DNA from: an uncultured Bacteroidota bacterium
GTDB taxonomy: Bacteria > Bacteroidota > Bacteroidia > Chitinophagales > S012-47
Direction: 5' to 3'
Assembly: GCA_913062655.1 (NCBI GenBank)
Contig: CAJXXO010000003.1
Location: 1 to 32,390 of the forward strand
Length of the DNA: 32,390 bases
Shown here: positions 8,789 through 17,567 of the stretch, piece by piece
Layout: each line of letters starts with the position of its first letter
Numbering within the stretch: position 1 is the stretch's first letter
The notes under the pieces: model-generated
The model's database searches: none
The model's input: the letters and a program-made list of their open reading frames with translations, nothing else
What the model was told of the DNA's origin: nothing
Translations under genes and position numbers: made by a program

Positions 8789-9151
8789 TTAGTGAAACAA
8801 GCTGTAAGCAGCTATACCCACAAAACTGCCGATAATATTAGCCAAAATATCCAGCATTTCAAAAGAGCGGCCTGCTGAGCCTACATATTGTAGAACCTCT
8901 AGTGAAACGCCTAATAGACTGGCTATCAGCAATGTCAAAACGAGTAAGAACTGCTTTTTGGTATAAGATGCAGCTTGTTTAAGAATTCCATAATACAACA
9001 GCCCAGAAAAAATGAAATACACCCCTACGTGGGCCAGTTTGTCAAACATAGACCATTGCACTTTAGGCAAGGTCTCCGGTGAAGTCAGGGACAAATACAC
9101 GATAAGGGCACCCCAGGCCACTGCCGGCACAAGGTGTATCGCGTTGCGCAT
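8789..9151 (-). CDS. VanZ family membrane protein
   Basis: Four hydrophobic segments and VanZ-like motifs FDKLAHVGVYFIFSGLLYYG and GVSLEVLQYVGSAGRSFEMLDILANIIGSFVG. Confidence 0.88.
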   Translation of the reverse strand: MRNAIHLVPAVAWGALIVYLSLTSPETLPKVQWSMFDKLAHVGVYFIFSGLLYYGILKQAASYTKKQFLLVLTLLIASLLGVSLEVLQYVGSAGRSFEMLDILANIIGSFVGIAAYSLFH

Positions 9152-9154
9152 AGT

Positions 9155-9529
9155 TTATAGCGTCTCTTCGTAAGCGCCTGCATCCATGAGGTCGTCTACC
9201 GCTGACGTATCACTTACTTTGATTTTTACCATCCAGCCTTCGCCATAAGGGTCTTCGTTTACCAATTCAGGCCCGTTCTCGAGCTTGGGGTTGACCTCCA
9301 ATATTTCGCCACTTACGGGCATGAAGAGATCAGACACGGTTTTTACCGCTTCAATGGTACCGAATACCTCTTCCTGGTCAAGGCTTTCGCCTACGGTATC
9401 AATTTCCACATATACAATGTCGCCCAATTCGCGCTGGGCAAAGTCGGTCACACCCACAAAGGCTTCATCGCCTTCAAGGCGAATCCATTCGTGATCTTTG
9501 GTGTAACGAAGGTTGTCTGGAATATTCAT
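9155..9529 (-). CDS. gcvH: Glycine cleavage system H protein
   Basis: [43 protein letters not shown] and the lipoyl-lysine motif [25 protein letters not shown]. Confidence 0.97.
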   Translation of the reverse strand: MNIPDNLRYTKDHEWIRLEGDEAFVGVTDFAQRELGDIVYVEIDTVGESLDQEEVFGTIEAVKTVSDLFMPVSGEILEVNPKLENGPELVNEDPYGEGWMVKIKVSDTSAVDDLMDAGAYEETL

Positions 9530-9540
9530 GCGCTCAATTT

Positions 9541-9558
9541 TCCGCTAAAATTAGCGGA
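9541..9558. repeat. Perfect 8-bp inverted repeat TCCGCTAA-AA-TTAGCGGA between sprA and gcvH
   Basis: tccgctaaaattagcgga on the plus strand. Lies 11 nt upstream of the gcvH ATG in a 47-bp intercistronic gap. Confidence 0.8.
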
Positions 9559-9576
9559 TTTTACCCCATTCCTGAA

Positions 9577-12500
9577 CTATTCAGCCAAGGTAAACCGAAT
9601 GGCAATACCGCCATTGGTATTGGAAATGGGGAAGGAGGCCGAGGTATACGGTTCTGTGCGCCTGTGGTCGAAGAATAACCGGATGTTCAATCGATCGTTG
9701 ATCACATAATCCACTTGCGGACTGATGGTATAGGTCAATGCCCCCTGGGTCGGCTCAGAGGTGTTTTGGTCGAGCACGTAGTTGTTGGTCCTATCATCGC
9801 GCAAGCTGAAGTCGAACCGGAAATTAAGGTCATTTTCGAGGCGCGCCTCCTTGCCGCGAATTTTAAAGGGAAGTTTAACACCTTTCACCCGGTATCCCCC
9901 ACCAATAGTGACTTCTGTCGACTTGGTCTCAATCATTTGGTAGTCCACCAGGTTGAGCATCACTTGCCGCGACTTTTTGTACTCTACCCGGGCAGTGAGA
10001 CCATTTTGTAAGGTAATATCCAGGCCGATCAATGGGGCAAATTGCTCTGACAACATAATCTGTGGCACCGTGTAAATCGGGTAGAAGTTGCCAGCTATGC
10101 TGTCTCGCGCAGAAGGCCAACCGGTATTCAATGAGTCCTCGTAGTTGAAATCCGTCTGAAAGCTATTGATAGTCAACTGCGAATTGTAAGCATGCGTGAT
10201 ATTGAAGTTTTGGAAAATCTCACTCAACGGACCGATTTTACTCAACCCATTATAGGTAAAGCGCCAGTTGGGCTTGGGTTTTATATTAAACAGATTGAAA
10301 CCAATCTCTTCCACCGGTATGCCGGTGTAGGACGAGAGGAAAGCGGGTACCAACACATCGATTGCGTAAGGCCCATAGCCATCCGAATATTCGGGGTAGT
10401 TGAGGGTATCAAAGCTATTTTCTTCAAAGAAAGTACCGTTTGAGTAGGGATTGCGATCACCTAAGATACGGGAGACCTCTTTCCGCCTTTCCTCGAAGGT
10501 CAGGTAGGTCTCTGAGAAACCGGCTGTATCCACCGGATCGAATAGGGTGTTGAGGGCATTGAAAGTAATACTATAGCTACCTTGATCCATTGGGTTTTGG
10601 TGCACATATCGGCTGTTAACCGGGTCCCATCGGAAGAACTCCGCGAAGTTTTCCTGGTACGTACTTTTCCAGTTCAGGTCGATGCGCATATCGGGTAGGG
10701 GCTCTACTGTGATTCGCATGTCGAAATTTTCCTGCAGTGTCTGTGTATGCTGGAAAGGTAACGTCTGTGCTTGCACGATCCAGCCATTGGCAGCATATCG
10801 ATTGAGATCAAAAGAGTCGGGTTGATAGCCGGTAATGAATTCCCAACCGGGTGCTGTCCAATTTCTCAGGCCCATAAATTCTGTTTCCGGCTCGTAGCCG
10901 GGCAGTACCGTACCCTCGGTGCGCGTATAGTTGACCGAAGCTCGTTTCAGCCCGGTCACCACTTGCAGAGCCGTCTTCAGTGCCGGATGCAGGCCGCCAC
11001 CGCCCTTATCATCATCTTTGCTGTTTTCCTCTTTTGATTGCTCCTCGCTGTTCTCACTACCCCTTCTTCTCGGACTGGGAGAGCGCCTGCGGGTTCGTTG
11101 ATTGGCCCTTTTCAGGATATCAATTTTGTTGTACAAGCGCGAGAGATTACCATCGGCATTCAGCCTGATATTGCGAGAGTTGCGCAACGTATTGCCCAGG
11201 GAGTCTACCACCAGGGAGGCCGCTTCCCACTCATAGTCGGCCGAATAGGCGGCACGCGCATTGATCCAGTCTGTAAGTGGAAACTTGCTCGTGGGCAGGT
11301 TATAATTCAGGGTGATGGTGTGCCGGTAATTGGTATTACGGCCCAGGTTGAGGATGTTGGTCCATATAGAATCCCGTTCGGCATCTGTATCAATGCGGCC
11401 ATCCGGTTCATCAATACGGGCCAGGTTGGCGGCATTGAAGTCCAGCTTCAGCGATTTAGTGATGTCCCACCGCATGTCGTAAAAGCGGTCCCAGGTCCAA
11501 AATTTGTTATGGGTCGTATCCAGCAAGGCATCGCCATACAGATCACGCAGTACCGTTTCCCCGTACTGCCGATTCATTTCTGTGCGGAAGGAGAAGCGGT
11601 TGGGTATGGGGTTGAAGTTGAAGTCTTTGATCAACTCCAGCCATTTGCTTCGCCCGATGAGCTTTTTAAACGGCTCTATGTATTTGGTGCGGGTATTGTA
11701 TTGGTAGGCCAATCCGCCCTTGTGCCTGCGAATGATATCATACTCAATGATCGGACTCGACCGGAAGGTCTCACTGAAGGCGTAGGTCAAATTGAAGTTG
11801 GAGATGTCCCAGGGTCGTGCTTTTCCACCTCCGGTCTTGTTTTTACGCACATTAGTAAAGTTCAGACTTTTTATCGAGGTAAAGTCCTGCACTTGCCGCA
11901 GGTATTCACGTCTTTCATCCCCGACCAGTTTTTCCAGATTGTCCCGGACTCGAATATCAAAATCGTAGGGGTCGAATTCCGGACGGCTGTAAGCATTGGA
12001 AATACCGGCATACATGGGGATGCTCACGCCCCACTCCTTAGGCATCAATCGGCCGAGTTCCAGGTTGGTGGAGGCATCGTATTGCATGAAATTATCGCGG
12101 AAGCGCTCGTTCACCTTTTGCTCCAGTTGCCCGAAACCAATGGTGTGGAAGGCACCAGCGAGGGATACCGTACCCAGATCAGCCAGTTGCAGGTCGGCTC
12201 GCACTACGCCTGCTTCACCGCCTTGATTGTTGAGCCCGTAAAGGCGGAATTCATTCACCCATACTTCGGCACAGAGGTCTTCCCCGATCACGTCCGGGTT
12301 TTTCGGGTTGCGCAGACCGATCATGGAAATCTTTACGCTACCCAGGTTGGGGTTACCGATGATAGTGATCTTGTGCCCATTGGCCAGGGTAACCTCATAC
12401 GGCACGGTGCGACTCAACCCCTGATCGTTGCGCTCTACCTTGACCTGCTTCAATGTATCGAGTAGTACATCAATCAGGTTTGCCTCTGGCCATATGGCCT

Positions 12501-15500
12501 CTCTTCTTTCCAACTCACCACCTGAAACATCATTCGGATTGGTGATTTCCAGAGGTAAGGCGTACTCATAGTAGTTCTCCGTGAAGTCATCGCCCAGCCG
12601 AACAAAGGCCCACAATTCGCCACTGCGGATCTCCGTTTGGATTTGTTGTTGTCCCGTAAAAGCTTCTGCGTGCAGGAACAACTGCATCCGCTCATACTGC
12701 CGGAAGTCAAAGTTTAGCGTCTTAAACACGGCCCGGCTGTCACCGTCTTGCAGCCCGCATACTTCCAGCATTAGCGACTGCTCATTTTGCAAGAAGGTAT
12801 TACCTGCATTATTTCCTACAAATTGCTCCCGCTCCACACCTGGCGGCAGTACGTATGGGATCGGCTCCTTGCTGCTGTTCTCTTCAACGCTAACCACGTT
12901 TACATTGAAAGTGGTCAGGTCCTCATTGTCGTTCGGGATGTATTCTCCGGGCGACTGCAGGTTGAAGCGGTACCGCATCCACTGGTTGCGAATCAACTGC
13001 AATTGGGCAAAACGCAAGATAACCGGGCGTTGAAACTCTGTCATGTACATCCGGATAAACTGAATGGAACGGAAATCCTGAATGCCGCCTACTCTACCGG
13101 TAAATTCACGGATCGGGATCTGGAAGTGGTACCAGTTTACCTCATCAGCGGTACCGTCACGGAAAGAGGCATTATGGGTGACCACATCGGTGATGTAGGG
13201 GTGGTTGGACACATCCATTCCGGCAAACATCGGGATCTTGTATTCGAAGTAGGACTCGTTTTCATTAAGGGTATTGTCTTGGTTCAAGTCCTCCGAGTTG
13301 GGGAGGTTGGAGCCTTGTGAGAATTGGTCATTCTCCGTGTTGGCTGCGGTATTGCCCTCCGGTCCATCAAAGTTGAGGTAGCGCTCCAAAATGCCGATCT
13401 GTGCATCAGCCAGTTCTGGATCCAGGTAAGCTACAAAGTCATCAGACGAAGGGTCATCGCGGAGCGCCTGTGCCGCGGCTGGTGTCAGGTCACCATTGGC
13501 TTCCATTTGGTTGATCTTGTCCAGGAAGGCGGTGTGGTGATTGCGTTCATCCTCACTGAGGAAGCCATCAAAACCGGCATCTTGTAGCTGTAATACATCC
13601 GGGTCCGTATCAAAGGCATTGACCACCACTTGTGTCCTGGGTACGCGTCCCCAAATGGTGGTATCAATACGTGGGTCGGTGCTTGGACGAGGAAGGCCGT
13701 TTTCAAAAAACATTCGGCTGTCCTTCATTACATCTTCCGAAATGAAGCCCATGTTGATGTAGAGGTACCCATCCCCATTCACATTCCCGTAAGGCTGTGT
13801 ATTGTCGAAAGGGTCCATTACCCAGAAGTCAATGTATTCCACGTTGGCCTGCTCGAAATCGTTTGTTTCGATAGAGCGCTGAATACCGCCCCAGCGGGAA
13901 GCGGGATTCTTTAAGGTGCCATCCTGGTTGATACCTGCTGCTATGCCTGGTACACCGTCCTTTTCAGCCAGGTAATTGTAGGGGCCACGTAAGCTGGGGT
14001 AGTAGGCAAGGTCGAAGGTGGCGATCTGCGTGAAAAGGAGGTTCGGATTTTCCCTGCGAGGGAAAATCTCCCGCTCATCGATGATGCGCACATAATGGTT
14101 CGACTGCGTGGACGGGTTGTTTTGGATATAATCCGGGGTGGCAGAATTGTTGGCCTGAAATACTGGATCCAGGTTGTACCATACCGTCTTTGCCCGGTTG
14201 TATCCGTACGCCAGCGAATCAAATAGTTTTGCTTCCGGAAAGCGTTCGTTGCCATTGTCGTCCAACGCGCCTGAAGGTGTACTCGCTAACGACCAACTCC
14301 ATAGAGGGAAACGGAGGTCGTAGGCGTTTCGGCTACCTTCAAAGTCATCGATGTAGACAAACCCACCCGGGCTATCCCGGTTTTGGTTGATGGCCCGGCT
14401 GTGGCCCGGCTGCAAGAAGGCCGCTTCGGCCGCGAAGTCGAGGTTGGAGGTGGCCTCTGTTTCGATGAGTGGCAGTTGGTCGAGGAACTGGGTCAGCCCC
14501 GGAAGGTCCTTGTTGTAGGCCACATCTACACCGTAAATGTTGTTGGCGATTGGGTCGTCCCCGAAATTCACCTTTTGGGTAAAGGGCCGTTCGGAGAGGA
14601 ACATATGCGTACCACCAATGGTAAGGTTGTCATTTACCCAATAATCGAAGCGATTACCGATCATCGTCTTGGTGAGGAAGCCAAAGGTGGCGTTGTTCTC
14701 GTAGGATACATTGATCGGCACCCCCGAATTCATGATACCATCGTTGATGATTTTCACCCGGCCCAGGTTGTAATCAATGGTATAGTCTACCCCTTCGCGG
14801 AGGCGCTGTCCACCCGCTGTGATGGTAACGGATCCACGCGGTATGTTGAAGGCGCCCAGGTAGATTTCAGAGGAAACACTCGACTTGTACGTACCCCGAA
14901 TAACGTATCGATTGAATTGTGGAAACTGCTGTGCTACGAACTTGGTAGAGTCGTAGAGAATCTGATAGACATACTTATCCGCGAGGTTTTCTGGATTGCC
15001 GTTTTCCTCAAATTCATTTTCCAGAAATTCGCCAAAGGGCTCCACTACCGGGAAGATTAGCCGACCGTTTTGCGGATTGATCGTCACCCCGGGCACAAAG
15101 TCAAATATTCCGTCTGGCTGCGGATCCAGTTGGTTGTTCAGCCTATCCAACTGCATTACTCGAATCAGCGGACGGCTTTTGATGCCTTCTCCCTCAGGAA
15201 TGTATCGTTTTTCACCACCACCCGGATCCTGATAGTAGAGGTCCAACCGGAAGTCCTCGCTATTCACTTGGTAAGCTCCCAGTGAATAAATGTTTTTCAT
15301 CATTAAGTCCCAGATGGGCTGGCGCGGTCGTGCAGCAGTGGCCTTCAGCATCTTCAGGAAGAGGACATTCTGATTGTTAGGGTCGATGGGGAGGTCTTGA
15401 GAGAATTCACCTACCCGGTAGGTTTCTCCATTGTAGGTAAACTCAAAGGCCACACCCAGTACTTCGTCTGGCTTAAGCTGCTGGTTGAGGGAAATGTAGC

Positions 15501-16848
15501 CTAGCTGTGGGTACAAAGTGTATTCTGTGGGATTGAGCTTGCGGGCCCGGGTTTTTTCAAAATCATTTACCGGTTGGTATCCCAGGCTTTGCAGACTGGC
15601 AATAGCGGTACTCAGCGATCGTGCCCCCTGTGTATTCCCGATCTGGTTGTAGAGATTGTTGGCACTGTTGTAGGGGATAGGGGGGCCTGGATTAGCCGTT
15701 ACATTAGGGCTGTAAATCCGGTCGCTCTCCGCCAAATCCTGGAAGGCTACTACATCACGCGTGTTTTGGGTGAATCCGGTCGTATTGGTCACCCACACTT
15801 CAATTCGTGTAACCATCACCGGAGAGGTGGTGACAGGCATAGTGGAGAGAAACTTCTCGTAGTTGTCGCGAAAGTAATGGCCCAGAAAGAAGTGACGGTT
15901 TTCGTCATACTGATCGGCCTTGATCTCAAAGTCACGCATTTGGGCCCCACCCTGAATGGTAATGTTTTCTCGCTTCGACTGCTGCTGTGATACTACGGAG
16001 GTAACGGTGAGGCGTCCAAATTTCAGCTTCGATTTGATACCGAACAGGCTTTGGCTACCCTGGATCAGTTGGCTGTTGAGAGGAAAGCTAACATTTCCCG
16101 CCTCCAACAATTGCACGATCTCATCTTCTGTACCCTCATAGTTGAGCTTGACCTGATTTTCAAAGTCAAAAGTTGCTTGGGTGTTGTAGTTGGTGTTCAG
16201 CTTCATTTTGTCTCCGATCTGTCCCACCACACTCATGTTGATGTTCATATCGAAGTCGAAGTTCCCTTGCCTGCGGGCGCGTTCGGGAAGGGTCGGATTC
16301 TCAATGTTCTGGTAATTGAAGCCGAAAATCAGTTCAATGTTACCTTGTGGTCGTATCTCCACATTGGTACCGCCAAATAACCGGTCTATGGCCTCGCTAT
16401 CTTCAAAGAGCTCGAGCCCATCGTTTCGCCCCAGCAGGTTTACCCCTTCTGAGCGCTGTCGGAAATAATCTTCATTCAATCGCTCATTTTCTGCTTTGAG
16501 GAAGTCCTCAAAAGAGATGTAATTGGGATTGCGGTAAAACTGATCCCCGATGGACTCACTGATACGAAAATCACCCGTCTCCGGGTCGTAGGTAATGTTC
16601 CGATCAATTATAGAAGGATCATTGAGGTTCAACGGATCGTTATCGGGGTCGGTGTAGAAGTCGCCATCCCGGTCATCAAAAGGAAAAGGGAGCTGATTGC
16701 TGGTATCACTGCCACTAGTGTCGGGGTCGGCCTGGTAGCGGTATTTCACCACAGGACGCGCATTCGCCCCCCCTGTAGCGGCTGCCAAAAATAGGCTGCC
16801 GAGCAAGGTGAAAGTCACGATCTGTATGAATCGATTCAACTGCTGCAC
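9577..16848 (-). CDS. sprA: T9SS outer membrane translocon SprA (Sov)
   Basis: 2423 aa with signal peptide. SprA-like sequences include FNYQNIENPTLPERARRQGNFDFDMNINMSVVGQIGDKMKLNTNYNTQATFDFENQVKLNYEG, VYIDDFEGSRNAYDLRFPLWSWSLASTP and PNWRFTYNGLSKIGPL. Flanked by gcvH and ruvA, as is common in Bacteroidota. Confidence 0.96.
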   Translation of the reverse strand: MQQLNRFIQIVTFTLLGSLFLAAATGGANARPVVKYRYQADPDTSGSDTSNQLPFPFDDRDGDFYTDPDNDPLNLNDPSIIDRNITYDPETGDFRISESIGDQFYRNPNYISFEDFLKAENERLNEDYFRQRSEGVNLLGRNDGLELFEDSEAIDRLFGGTNVEIRPQGNIELIFGFNYQNIENPTLPERARRQGNFDFDMNINMSVVGQIGDKMKLNTNYNTQATFDFENQVKLNYEGTEDEIVQLLEAGNVSFPLNSQLIQGSQSLFGIKSKLKFGRLTVTSVVSQQQSKRENITIQGGAQMRDFEIKADQYDENRHFFLGHYFRDNYEKFLSTMPVTTSPVMVTRIEVWVTNTTGFTQNTRDVVAFQDLAESDRIYSPNVTANPGPPIPYNSANNLYNQIGNTQGARSLSTAIASLQSLGYQPVNDFEKTRARKLNPTEYTLYPQLGYISLNQQLKPDEVLGVAFEFTYNGETYRVGEFSQDLPIDPNNQNVLFLKMLKATAARPRQPIWDLMMKNIYSLGAYQVNSEDFRLDLYYQDPGGGEKRYIPEGEGIKSRPLIRVMQLDRLNNQLDPQPDGIFDFVPGVTINPQNGRLIFPVVEPFGEFLENEFEENGNPENLADKYVYQILYDSTKFVAQQFPQFNRYVIRGTYKSSVSSEIYLGAFNIPRGSVTITAGGQRLREGVDYTIDYNLGRVKIINDGIMNSGVPINVSYENNATFGFLTKTMIGNRFDYWVNDNLTIGGTHMFLSERPFTQKVNFGDDPIANNIYGVDVAYNKDLPGLTQFLDQLPLIETEATSNLDFAAEAAFLQPGHSRAINQNRDSPGGFVYIDDFEGSRNAYDLRFPLWSWSLASTPSGALDDNGNERFPEAKLFDSLAYGYNRAKTVWYNLDPVFQANNSATPDYIQNNPSTQSNHYVRIIDEREIFPRRENPNLLFTQIATFDLAYYPSLRGPYNYLAEKDGVPGIAAGINQDGTLKNPASRWGGIQRSIETNDFEQANVEYIDFWVMDPFDNTQPYGNVNGDGYLYINMGFISEDVMKDSRMFFENGLPRPSTDPRIDTTIWGRVPRTQVVVNAFDTDPDVLQLQDAGFDGFLSEDERNHHTAFLDKINQMEANGDLTPAAAQALRDDPSSDDFVAYLDPELADAQIGILERYLNFDGPEGNTAANTENDQFSQGSNLPNSEDLNQDNTLNENESYFEYKIPMFAGMDVSNHPYITDVVTHNASFRDGTADEVNWYHFQIPIREFTGRVGGIQDFRSIQFIRMYMTEFQRPVILRFAQLQLIRNQWMRYRFNLQSPGEYIPNDNEDLTTFNVNVVSVEENSSKEPIPYVLPPGVEREQFVGNNAGNTFLQNEQSLMLEVCGLQDGDSRAVFKTLNFDFRQYERMQLFLHAEAFTGQQQIQTEIRSGELWAFVRLGDDFTENYYEYALPLEITNPNDVSGGELERREAIWPEANLIDVLLDTLKQVKVERNDQGLSRTVPYEVTLANGHKITIIGNPNLGSVKISMIGLRNPKNPDVIGEDLCAEVWVNEFRLYGLNNQGGEAGVVRADLQLADLGTVSLAGAFHTIGFGQLEQKVNERFRDNFMQYDASTNLELGRLMPKEWGVSIPMYAGISNAYSRPEFDPYDFDIRVRDNLEKLVGDERREYLRQVQDFTSIKSLNFTNVRKNKTGGGKARPWDISNFNLTYAFSETFRSSPIIEYDIIRRHKGGLAYQYNTRTKYIEPFKKLIGRSKWLELIKDFNFNPIPNRFSFRTEMNRQYGETVLRDLYGDALLDTTHNKFWTWDRFYDMRWDITKSLKLDFNAANLARIDEPDGRIDTDAERDSIWTNILNLGRNTNYRHTITLNYNLPTSKFPLTDWINARAAYSADYEWEAASLVVDSLGNTLRNSRNIRLNADGNLSRLYNKIDILKRANQRTRRRSPSPRRRGSENSEEQSKEENSKDDDKGGGGLHPALKTALQVVTGLKRASVNYTRTEGTVLPGYEPETEFMGLRNWTAPGWEFITGYQPDSFDLNRYAANGWIVQAQTLPFQHTQTLQENFDMRITVEPLPDMRIDLNWKSTYQENFAEFFRWDPVNSRYVHQNPMDQGSYSITFNALNTLFDPVDTAGFSETYLTFEERRKEVSRILGDRNPYSNGTFFEENSFDTLNYPEYSDGYGPYAIDVLVPAFLSSYTGIPVEEIGFNLFNIKPKPNWRFTYNGLSKIGPLSEIFQNFNITHAYNSQLTINSFQTDFNYEDSLNTGWPSARDSIAGNFYPIYTVPQIMLSEQFAPLIGLDITLQNGLTARVEYKKSRQVMLNLVDYQMIETKSTEVTIGGGYRVKGVKLPFKIRGKEARLENDLNFRFDFSLRDDRTNNYVLDQNTSEPTQGALTYTISPQVDYVINDRLNIRLFFDHRRTEPYTSASFPISNTNGGIAIRFTLAE

Positions 16849-16864
16849 TACGTACTACCCGCTT

Positions 16865-17449
16865 TTACAAATTCTTCAATGACTGTTTCACCAATGCTTC
16901 TACCGTAGCTGTATCGGGGTGTGCCTTCAGCACTTTGGCGATGGCCTTCTCCGAAGCGTTTTTGTTAAAGCCCAGCATAACCAAGGCACTTAACGCCTCC
17001 TGGCGTATGGTATTGTCTGCCACCGGGGCTGTTAACATGTCGCCTTCGCTCTTTTTGAGCTTGTCTTTCAACTCCAGGATCAACCGTTTGGCTGACTTGG
17101 GGCCTACCCCCTTGATACTCTTGATGGTAGCTTCATCTTCCTGCAGAATAGCCTGTACGATTTCTTCCGGTGGGAAAGACGAAAGGATCATTCGAGCCGT
17201 GTTCGGACCGATACCTGAAACACTGATCAGGTGGGTAAACAATTCCTTCTCCGATTCCGTGGCAAAGCCGTACAGCAACTGTGCATCCTCGCGTACCACG
17301 AGGTAGGTGTACAGTCGGCACGTATCCTGCCCCTGGATGGCGGAATAGGTGTTTACACTAATGTTGATCTCGTAGCCAATGCCATTATTGTCCAATACGG
17401 CCAATGCAGGCGATAAGGCTACCGTCTTGCCGGTGATAAAAGCGTACAT
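16865..17449 (-). CDS. ruvA: Holliday junction branch migration protein RuvA
   Basis: MYAFITGKTVAL, LISVSGIGPNTARMILSS and IKGVGPKSAKRLILELKDKL (helix-hairpin-helix motifs). The ATG at 17449 is preferred; the ORF track starts at a TTG. Confidence 0.96.
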   Translation of the reverse strand: MYAFITGKTVALSPALAVLDNNGIGYEINISVNTYSAIQGQDTCRLYTYLVVREDAQLLYGFATESEKELFTHLISVSGIGPNTARMILSSFPPEEIVQAILQEDEATIKSIKGVGPKSAKRLILELKDKLKKSEGDMLTAPVADNTIRQEALSALVMLGFNKNASEKAIAKVLKAHPDTATVEALVKQSLKNL

Positions 17450-17466
17450 CAATCTGCGTCAGATTG
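17450..17466. repeat. 17-bp interrupted palindrome CAATCTG-CGT-CAGATTG abutting the ruvA start codon
   Basis: Perfect 7-bp arms with a 3-nt spacer, read directly from the sequence. Confidence 0.85.
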
Positions 17467-17541
17467 TGAAAAAGTCGATTGCGTTTCGAATTACTTGGTA
17501 GGTAAACGTAGAAGCTATAGGCAAGCGATTTATGAAGTGGT

Positions 17542-17549
17542 CAAATTTA
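17542..17549 (-). promoter_or_regulatory. Possible -7 element (TAAATTTG) upstream of ruvA
   Basis: Plus-strand CAAATTTA is the complement of TAnnTTTG. No good TTG box at about 19 bp. Confidence 0.3.
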
Positions 17550-17567
17550 TAAAGTTTTACCGGGCAT

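Noticed and set aside
11038-12465. 475-aa plus-strand ORF antisense to sprA, with similar ones at 12787-13320 and 14383-15060
   Set aside because: Lies entirely inside the clear sprA coding sequence. No recognisable domains; looks like a codon-bias shadow.
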